Source: TMED26 sp002694075
GTDB taxonomy: Bacteria; Pseudomonadota; Alphaproteobacteria; Thalassobaculales; Thalassobaculaceae
Assembly: GCA_036160575.1 (NCBI GenBank)
Contig: JAYYDT010000120.1
Location: 1-6,910, forward strand
Direction: 5' to 3'
Length of the DNA stretch: 6,910 nucleotides
Numbering within the stretch: position 1 is the stretch's first letter; the number at the start of each line of letters is the position of its first letter. Both the position numbers and the translations under genes were made by a program. The notes below the pieces were generated by a model. That model did not search any database. It worked only from the letters and a program-made list of their open reading frames with translations, and was not told the origin of the DNA. Positions 1 to 6,910 of the stretch are shown piece by piece.

Positions 1-1
1 C

Positions 2-202
2 GAGGGCAAAAGTTATCTGACCGTCGCCGTTGGCTGCACCGGCGGGCGCCATCGTTCGGTCTTCGTCGCCGAGACAGTCGCAAAATGGTTGATGGCGCGC
101 GGATTGCCTGTCACCGTGCGCCATCGAGAACTCGCCAAAGCGGCGGTGCCGGCAATCGCTGACGCGCCCTTGGCCGAACGGGCGGAAACAGCCAAGGAAT
201 GA
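2..202 (+). CDS. rapZ: RapZ (YvcJ family) C-terminal end, 5' truncated by window
   Basis: This is the last 66 codons of an open frame entering from the left edge. It carries the motif VGCTGGRHRSVFVAE, followed by a helix and VRHREL, which is the signature of the RapZ/YvcJ C-terminal domain. The N-terminal P-loop ATPase domain lies outside the window. In E. coli, RapZ binds the small RNA GlmZ and recruits RNase E, thereby controlling GlmS (glucosamine-6-phosphate synthase). In alphaproteobacteria the gene usually sits between hprK and the PTS genes, and its RNA target there is not generally known. The tail after VRHREL is about 22 residues long, Ala/Glu-rich and likely disordered. Its TGA stop overlaps the most upstream possible ATG of the next gene (ATGA), which suggests translational coupling. 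The family call is firm. The RNA-adapter role in this organism is inferred from E. coli. Confidence 0.93.
   Translation, partial: EGKSYLTVAVGCTGGRHRSVFVAETVAKWLMARGLPVTVRHRELAKAAVPAIADAPLAERAETAKE
194..198 (+). promoter_or_regulatory. Ribosome binding site deciding the EIIA start
   Basis: AAGGA lies inside the last codons of rapZ. It directly abuts the ATG at 199 (no spacer) but sits six bases before the in-frame ATG at 205. That spacing favours 205 as the real start of the EIIA gene. This is a reading of spacing only and has not been tested. Confidence 0.55.
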
Positions 203-204
203 AG

Positions 205-633
205 ATGGCGGACGACGCTAGCGGGCCGGCCATCGGCCTGGTTCTGGTCACCCACGGACAATTGGCGGCCGCCTTGCGGGCGGCGTTGGAACACGTCGTG
301 GGACCCTTGGAGGGGGTGGCGACGGTGTGTATTGACGCCGATGACGACATGGAAACCCGCCGTCGGGACATCCTCGCCGGGGTGCGCGCGGTGGACGCTG
401 GCCAGGGCGTGATCGTTCTGACCGACATGTTCGGCGGCACGCCCTCCAATTTAGCGATCTCAATCATGGACAAAGCCAGTGTCGAGGTGATCGCCGGGGT
501 TAATCTGCCGATGCTGGTAAAACTGGCGGGTCTGCGCGACAGCGCGTCCTTGAATGACGCCGCCGCGGCCGCCGAACAGGCCGGGCGCAAATATATCCGC
601 ATCGCGTCCAAATTGATGGAGGGCGAAGTGTGA
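205..633 (+). CDS. PTS mannose-family EIIA component, stand-alone
   Basis: The product is a soluble cytoplasmic EIIA of the mannose/fructose/sorbose family (ManX-like N-terminal domain), 142 residues from the ATG at 205. The N-terminal strand GLVLVTHGQLA carries the phosphoryl-accepting histidine (His17 here). VLTDMFGGTPSNLA, with Asp74, is the second conserved loop of the active site, and NLPMLVKL follows. The length fits a lone EIIA domain: E. coli ManX is about twice as long because it is fused to EIIB. No EIIB, EIIC or EIID lies nearby, so this protein is probably a phosphorylation-state regulator fed by the HPr and Enzyme I encoded just downstream. The ATG at 199 (144 residues) is an alternative start that overlaps the rapZ stop, but the Shine-Dalgarno AAGGA is better spaced for 205. 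The stop overlaps the HPr start (GTGA). Family is sure; the regulated target is unknown. Confidence 0.93.
   Translation: MADDASGPAIGLVLVTHGQLAAALRAALEHVVGPLEGVATVCIDADDDMETRRRDILAGVRAVDAGQGVIVLTDMFGGTPSNLAISIMDKASVEVIAGVNLPMLVKLAGLRDSASLNDAAAAAEQAGRKYIRIASKLMEGEV
618..623 (+). promoter_or_regulatory. Strong ribosome binding site for HPr
   Basis: GGAGGG lies within the end of the EIIA gene, six bases before the GTG at 630. It supports that GTG over the next in-frame GTG at 636, which would be twelve bases away. A ribosome finishing EIIA would end right beside this start, which fits coupled translation. Confidence 0.7.
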
Positions 634-911
634 GCGTGGCGGCGGCCATCGAGCGTGAGCTGACCATCCTCAATCAGCGCGGTCTGCACGCCCGTGCGGC
701 GGCCAAGCTATGCCGCTTGGCTAGCGGCTTTGACGCCGAAATCACGGTGTCGCGTAATGAGATTGACGTGTCGGCCCGGTCGATTATGGGCCTAATGCTG
801 TTGGCGGCGGCGCCGGGCGCGTCGATCCGAGTCCGCGCCGAGGGCACCGAGGCGGCCGCCGCGGTACAGGCCATCGCCGGCTTGGTCGAAGGCAAGTTCG
901 ATGAAGACTAA
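630..911 (+). CDS. ptsH: HPr phosphocarrier protein
   Basis: HPr is the small cytoplasmic carrier that takes phosphate from Enzyme I and passes it to EIIA. The 93-residue protein has NQRGLHARAAAKL with the active-site His20 and the partner Arg22, and later SARSIMGLMLLAA. In the latter, Ser51 matches Ser46 of classical HPr, the residue phosphorylated by HPr kinase/phosphorylase. The protein is a few residues longer than the usual 85-90, because of a short N-terminal lead (MSVAAAIERE) and an acidic C-terminal tail (KFDED). Alanine rather than proline follows HAR; from memory this is common in alphaproteobacterial HPr. The start is GTG, chosen from the well-spaced GGAGGG and the GTGA overlap with the upstream stop. 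The last 11 bases overlap the Enzyme I gene. With a mannose-type EIIA beside it, this is probably the general HPr of a regulatory PTS. The label npr is also used for related proteins. Confidence 0.96.
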   Translation: MSVAAAIERELTILNQRGLHARAAAKLCRLASGFDAEITVSRNEIDVSARSIMGLMLLAAAPGASIRVRAEGTEAAAAVQAIAGLVEGKFDED

Positions 912-2682
912 AACCAAAGCCGGACCACCGCTGACCAGCCAGCGCTTTGGCCACGGTATCGGGGTGTCGGCGGGCATCGCCATCGGCGCCGCCCATGTGG
1001 TCGAACCGGCTCTCGGCGCGGTTCCGGAATATCGCATCGCCAGCGGTCAGATCGACAAAGAGCTGGTCCGCTTTCGGGCCTCGGCCCAAGCCGCGCGGGC
1101 GCAAATCGGCAAATTGCGGCGCAAGGCCCGCGACCTGCCGAGCGAGGCCGGCGACGACCTGTTGCTATTGCTGGACGCGCACCGCGGCATGATCGAAAGC
1201 GAACGCTTGATTCAAGGTGTGGAAAACCGCATTCGTGAGCGTGCCATCAATGCCGAGGCGGCGGTCCAGGATTGGGTTCACGACTTGGCGGCCACGTTCG
1301 CGGCCATGACCGACCCCTATCTTGCGGCGCGGGCCGAGGACGTCCACGAGGTCGGCCGGCGCATCCTGTTGCAATTGACTGACCGCAAACATGTCGCCTT
1401 CACCTCGGTGCCGCCCGGCTGCATCGTTGTCGCCGAGGAGTTGAGCCCGGCCGACACGGCGCTGATGGATCCGTCGGTGATCGCTGGTTTCGTGACCGCT
1501 CTTGGCGGCGCTGACAGCCACACCGCGATCATGGCTCGCTCGCTGGGCCTGCCGGCGGTGTTGGGTTTGGTCGACATGGTGCCGACGATCCGCTCCGGCG
1601 ACCAAATCATCCTGGATGGCGAGGCCGGTGAGGTGATTGTCCATCCCGACGCCCAGACCCTGGCCGATTACCGTCGGCGGATCGAGGCGCGCCAGCGTTT
1701 GGAACGCCAGCTCAGGCGTTTGCGCGGGATGCCGGCGATCACCCGCGATAAAATCCGGGTCACGTTGCAGGCCAATCTCGATTTACCGCGTGAAGTCGAA
1801 GTGGCCCGCCGGGCCGGCGCCGAGGGGGTCGGCCTGGTGCGCACCGAGTTCCTGTTCATGAATCGCCCCGACCTGCCCAGCGAGGATGAGCAGTACAACG
1901 CCCTGCGCCGCATCGTCGAGGCCTCGCAAGGCTATCCGGTGACCGTGCGCACCATCGATGTCGGCGGCGAGAAATTGGCGACATCGCTGGGCGACCGGAT
2001 CGCCGCCGGGGCCAACCCGGCCCTCGGCCTGCGGGCGATCCGCCTGGCCCTGCGTGAACCGGCCCTTTTGGAGACTCAATTGGCGGCGATTTTGCGCGCC
2101 GGTGCCCATGGGCCGGTGCGAATCTTGTTGCCGATGATTTCCGTCGCCAGCGAGATTCGCGCGGTTCGGCGGATCATGGCCAAGGTGGTGCGCCGTCTGC
2201 GCCGGCGGCAAATCGCGATTGGCGATCCGCTGCCCGAAGTGGGTGTCATGATCGAGGTGCCGGGCGCCGCCCTGGCGGCTGACTCGTTGGCTCGAGAGTC
2301 CGAGTTTTTCGCTATCGGCACCAATGATTTGACAATGTACACCCTGGCCATTGACCGGGGCGATGAGCAGGTCGCCGATCTTTACGATCCGCTGCACCCG
2401 GGCGTGCTGCGGTTGATTCAGCTGACCGTCGACGCCGCCAATCGGCGCGGGATCGATGTGTCGGTGTGCGGCGAAATGGCCGGTAATCCGCGCCATGCCA
2501 CGCTGTTGGTCGGCATGGGGCTGCGCCAATTGTCGATGACCCCGAACAGTTTGCCGCGGGTCAAGCAGCGGATCCGCCAATTGGATGGCGCGGCGGCGGC
2601 GCGGCGGGCGCAAACCATCCTCGATCAATATGATCCCGAACGGGTCAGCGCCTTGTTGGACGAGTTTATCGAGGCGTTGTAG
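901..2682 (+). CDS. ptsP: PTS Enzyme I (PEP-protein phosphotransferase), no GAF domain
   Basis: This cytoplasmic Enzyme I autophosphorylates from phosphoenolpyruvate and phosphorylates HPr. It has 593 residues, against 575 in E. coli PtsI. The order is an N-terminal HPr-binding helical domain (about 20-140), the swivelling phosphohistidine domain (about 165-245) with GGADSHTAIMAR and catalytic His207, and a C-terminal PEP-binding barrel (about 275-555). The barrel keeps Arg314 (GLVRTEFLFM), Arg378 (NPALGLRAIR), Glu452 (MIEVPGAA), Asp476 (IGTNDLTMY), Arg486 (AIDRGDE) and Cys523 (VCGEMAGNP). These match the E. coli catalytic and Mg-binding residues, so the enzyme should be active. There is no N-terminal GAF domain, so it is built like sugar-PTS PtsI and not like nitrogen-PTS PtsP. 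Annotation pipelines often use ptsP for both; ptsI would be equally fair. The ATG overlaps the end of HPr by 11 bases, and GAAGG at 888-892 is eight bases upstream. Confidence 0.97.
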   Translation: MKTKTKAGPPLTSQRFGHGIGVSAGIAIGAAHVVEPALGAVPEYRIASGQIDKELVRFRASAQAARAQIGKLRRKARDLPSEAGDDLLLLLDAHRGMIESERLIQGVENRIRERAINAEAAVQDWVHDLAATFAAMTDPYLAARAEDVHEVGRRILLQLTDRKHVAFTSVPPGCIVVAEELSPADTALMDPSVIAGFVTALGGADSHTAIMARSLGLPAVLGLVDMVPTIRSGDQIILDGEAGEVIVHPDAQTLADYRRRIEARQRLERQLRRLRGMPAITRDKIRVTLQANLDLPREVEVARRAGAEGVGLVRTEFLFMNRPDLPSEDEQYNALRRIVEASQGYPVTVRTIDVGGEKLATSLGDRIAAGANPALGLRAIRLALREPALLETQLAAILRAGAHGPVRILLPMISVASEIRAVRRIMAKVVRRLRRRQIAIGDPLPEVGVMIEVPGAALAADSLARESEFFAIGTNDLTMYTLAIDRGDEQVADLYDPLHPGVLRLIQLTVDAANRRGIDVSVCGEMAGNPRHATLLVGMGLRQLSMTPNSLPRVKQRIRQLDGAAAARRAQTILDQYDPERVSALLDEFIEAL

Positions 2683-2719
2683 GCTCGCCGCCGCAACCGA
2701 TGAGCGGTGGATGAGCCCC

Positions 2720-3892
2720 ATGCAATTGAACCCCCATCTTGCGCGTACCTTCGAGCCGCCGATCGCCGAGGCGCGAGCCTGGGTCGACGGCCGAGACTTC
2801 GCGGGCGAGGCGCCGTTGCTGGACCTCGCCCAGGCGGTGCCGAGCTACCCGCCGCCGGCGAGTTTACGCGCCCATTTGGCGGCTCGCGCCGATTTGTTCG
2901 AGACCGCTCAATACACGCCAATCACCGGCCTGCCGGCTTTGCGCGACGCGCTGGCCGCGCATATGAGCGATTTCTACGGCGGTCGGATCGCGCCCGATCA
3001 AGTGATGATCAGCGCCGGCTGCAACCAAGCCTTTTGCCTGGCGATGATGGCCCTGGCGGCGAGCGGGGACGAGGTCATTCTGCCGGTGCCCTACTACTTC
3101 AACCATCAAATGTGGCTGGATATGAGCGGTGTGCGCGCGGTGCATTTGCCGTTTCGCGCGGACCGCGCCGGCGTGCCCGACCCGGACGAGGCGGCGCGCC
3201 TGATCACACCGAAAACCCGCGCCCTGGTTCTGGTGACGCCCAACAATCCCACCGGCGCGGTCTATCCGCCGGAGGTGATCGCCGCCTTCTACGATCTCTG
3301 TCGTCGCCATCGCATCGCCCTGGTGTTGGACGAGACCTATAAGGATTTTCTCGATCCGGCGGTGGCGCGCCATGGTCTGTTCAGCGACCCGCATTGGCCC
3401 GATACCCTGGTCCAACTCTACAGTTTTTCGAAGGTCTTCAGCTTGACCGGGTACCGTGTCGGCTCTCTGATCGGCGGGCCGGCGGTGATGGCGGCGGTCA
3501 CCAAAGTGATGGACACGGTATCGATTTGCGCGCCCCATATTGGCCAGGCGGCGGCCCTCCATGGGCTCGCCCACGCCTGGGATTGGGTGGCGGCAAAACG
3601 CGCCGAGCTGGCCGAACGCCGCGCCGCGCTCAGCGCCCTCTTCGCGGCCAATGATCTTGGCTATGAATTGATCTCGGCGGGCGCCTATTTCGCCTATGTC
3701 CGCCACCCGTTCAGTGGCACGCCGGGACGCGCGGTCGCCGAGCGCTTGGCCGCCGAGCATAATTTGCTGTGTCTGCCCGGCGCCTTTTTCGGGCCGGGCC
3801 AAGACGCGTGTTTACGCCTCGCCTACGCCAACATGCCGGCGACGGAAATGGCGGCGGTCGGTGACCGCTTGCGGGCCAGCGCCGATCGCTGA
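2720..3892 (+). CDS. Class I/II PLP-dependent aminotransferase, substrate unknown
   Basis: This is a complete fold-type I aminotransferase of 390 residues, typical of the aspartate-aminotransferase superfamily. Visible landmarks, counted from the ATG at 2720, are SAGCNQA (98-104, cofactor phosphate-binding turn), PYYFNH (124-129, aromatic residues near the PLP ring), TPNNPTG (173-179), VLDETYKDF with Asp204 and Tyr207, SFSKVFSLTGYR with Schiff-base Lys238 and Arg246, and CLRLAYA with Arg366, the usual binder of the substrate alpha-carboxylate. All key residues are present, so it should be active and cytosolic. The amino-acid specificity cannot be told from this; aspartate-, aromatic- or kynurenine-type activities are all possible. 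The start is uncertain. ATG 2720 has GGTGG nine bases upstream, while ATG 2711 (three residues longer) has that motif directly against it. The frame is open back to 2585, but that part overlaps Enzyme I and looks spurious. The short gap after Enzyme I suggests co-transcription. Confidence 0.92.
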   Translation: MQLNPHLARTFEPPIAEARAWVDGRDFAGEAPLLDLAQAVPSYPPPASLRAHLAARADLFETAQYTPITGLPALRDALAAHMSDFYGGRIAPDQVMISAGCNQAFCLAMMALAASGDEVILPVPYYFNHQMWLDMSGVRAVHLPFRADRAGVPDPDEAARLITPKTRALVLVTPNNPTGAVYPPEVIAAFYDLCRRHRIALVLDETYKDFLDPAVARHGLFSDPHWPDTLVQLYSFSKVFSLTGYRVGSLIGGPAVMAAVTKVMDTVSICAPHIGQAAALHGLAHAWDWVAAKRAELAERRAALSALFAANDLGYELISAGAYFAYVRHPFSGTPGRAVAERLAAEHNLLCLPGAFFGPGQDACLRLAYANMPATEMAAVGDRLRASADR

Positions 3893-3908
3893 GCCGGCGG
3901 CCCCGAGA

Positions 3909-3937
3909 TTGACTCTGCCGGTGCGAGCCCCTATCTG
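3909..3937 (+). promoter_or_regulatory. Candidate sigma-70 promoter for secA
   Basis: TTGACT at 3909-3914 (five of six bases match the -35 consensus) is followed after exactly 17 bases by TATCTG at 3932-3937 (four of six match the -10 consensus). Transcription would begin near 3944, giving secA a leader of roughly 47 bases. It is the best promoter-like pair I see in the 98-base gap between the aminotransferase and secA, which is otherwise very GC-rich. It is predicted from consensus only. An alphaproteobacterial housekeeping sigma factor may tolerate different -10 sequences. Confidence 0.5.
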
Positions 3938-3980
3938 TCAGCCGGCGGCAAAGGGTGCGGCGGAGGCCGCGATTTGACCC

Positions 3981-3986
3981 GGGAGG
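3981..3986 (+). promoter_or_regulatory. Ribosome binding site of secA
   Basis: GGGAGG lies four bases before the ATG at 3991. It decides the start of secA against the in-frame ATG at 3955, which would add 12 residues (MRRRPRFDPGGV) not expected of SecA. The spacing is somewhat short but the motif is strong. Confidence 0.75.
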
Positions 3987-3990
3987 TGTC

Positions 3991-6666
<2,676 letters not shown>

Positions 6667-6671
6667 GCGGC

Positions 6672-6910
6672 TTAAGCCCATCTCCGCGCGGCCAGGCGTT
6701 GGACGACCGCCGGGCGCGGACTTCGTAGGGTCACGTCCTCGAAAGCCATGATCTCAAAACCCGTGTTGAAAACCGCGCGCAATTCGCCTGGCCGAAGCAG
6801 GAAATCCGGGTTGCGTGGCCGACCGAAAGCCTCATTACCCACCGCGAATGTCTCGTAAATCAGGCCGCCGCCGGGCGCCACCGCCGCGCGCAGATCGCCG
6901 AACAGGGGGC
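6672..6910 (-). CDS. C-terminal part of a SAM-dependent methyltransferase-like protein, 5' cut by window
   Basis: The reverse strand holds an open frame that runs off the right edge and ends at TAA (6674-6672). About 78 residues are visible. They begin PLFGDLRAAVAPGG and continue GLIYETFAVGNEAFGRP, NPDFLLRPGEL, a strand with FEIMAFED, and PAVVQRLAARRWA. The order, with 'PGG' then a strand 'LIYETF' then a loop and 'LRPGEL', is that of the last strands of class I (Rossmann-fold) SAM-dependent methyltransferases related to the TehB/UbiE-like small-molecule group. The SAM-binding GxGxG motif would be upstream, outside the window, so the family is inferred from the C-terminal third only and the substrate is unknown. 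The GTG at 6881 is an internal codon, not a start: coding continues past it in frame. The gene converges on secA with five bases between stops. Confidence 0.72.
   Translation of the reverse strand, partial: PLFGDLRAAVAPGGGLIYETFAVGNEAFGRPRNPDFLLRPGELRAVFNTGFEIMAFEDVTLRSPRPAVVQRLAARRWA

Noticed and set aside
2585..2710. N-terminal extension of the aminotransferase frame into Enzyme I
   Set aside because: It would overlap Enzyme I by about 98 bases and encodes an Arg/Ser-rich stretch unlike any aminotransferase start; ATG 2720 or 2711 fits far better.
1783..2721. 312-codon open frame on the minus strand opposite Enzyme I
   Set aside because: It lies wholly antisense to a gene whose catalytic motifs are all recognised. 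Long antisense frames are expected in GC-rich DNA, and its translation has no recognisable domain.
2707..3342. 211-codon plus-strand frame inside the aminotransferase gene
   Set aside because: It is an out-of-frame reading of the aminotransferase, very Arg/Gly-rich, with no family resemblance.
2864..3802. 312-codon open frame on the minus strand opposite the aminotransferase
   Set aside because: It is a shadow of a confidently identified gene, His/Arg/Gln-rich, with no motif and no sensible ribosome binding site noted.
3893..3975. Possible terminator hairpin between the aminotransferase and secA
   Set aside because: GC-rich inverted pieces exist, but the complementary arms are short or far apart and no T-run follows.
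3921..3977. Possible 18-residue leader peptide starting at GTG 3921 before secA
   Set aside because: Its start falls inside the candidate promoter spacer, so it would not be on the secA transcript from that promoter. It has no good ribosome binding site and no arrest-peptide features.
6672..6881. Reading the minus-strand gene as a complete 69-residue protein starting at GTG 6881
   Set aside because: The frame stays open upstream to the window edge and the extra residues (PLFGDLRAAVAPGG) continue the methyltransferase-like pattern, so this is a truncated gene and not a small one.

Overview
The window looks like core chromosome of a GC-rich alphaproteobacterium, most likely of the Rhodospirillales type. 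I infer this from the gene families and their order (rapZ, mannose-type EIIA, HPr, Enzyme I), the strong G/C preference at third codon positions and the tight gene packing. Species cannot be named from this sequence. There are seven protein genes, of which two are cut by the window edges. I see no RNA gene, CRISPR array, insertion sequence, attachment site or origin.

Region 1 (about 2-2682, + strand) is a compact regulatory phosphotransferase (PTS) operon. It holds the 3' end of rapZ, a stand-alone mannose-family EIIA, HPr and Enzyme I. Consecutive genes overlap by a few bases (ATGA at 199-202 if the upstream start is used, GTGA at 630-633, and 11 bases at 901-911), so they are probably translationally coupled. 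The phosphate route would be PEP to Enzyme I His207, then HPr His20, then the EIIA histidine. No EIIB or EIIC permease is present here, so the chain is more likely regulatory than a sugar importer. HPr also keeps the serine that HPr kinase modifies, which predicts an hprK gene, probably just upstream of rapZ and outside the window.

Region 2 (about 2711-3892, + strand) is a complete fold-type I PLP-dependent aminotransferase. It starts a few tens of bases after the Enzyme I stop and is probably co-transcribed with the PTS genes. Its substrate cannot be read from the sequence.

Region 3 (3893-6666, + strand) has a 98-base gap carrying a good candidate sigma-70 promoter, followed by a full-length secA. 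All diagnostic ATPase motifs and the C-terminal zinc-binding tail are present. The SecA and PTS units are therefore probably separate transcription units, although read-through is possible because no terminator is visible between them.

Region 4 (6672-6910, - strand) is the 3' end of a gene resembling a SAM-dependent methyltransferase. It converges on secA, with only five bases between the two stop codons. Overall this is an ordinary housekeeping region. I found no convincing new system, and the findings are modest points of regulation, start choice and gene context.
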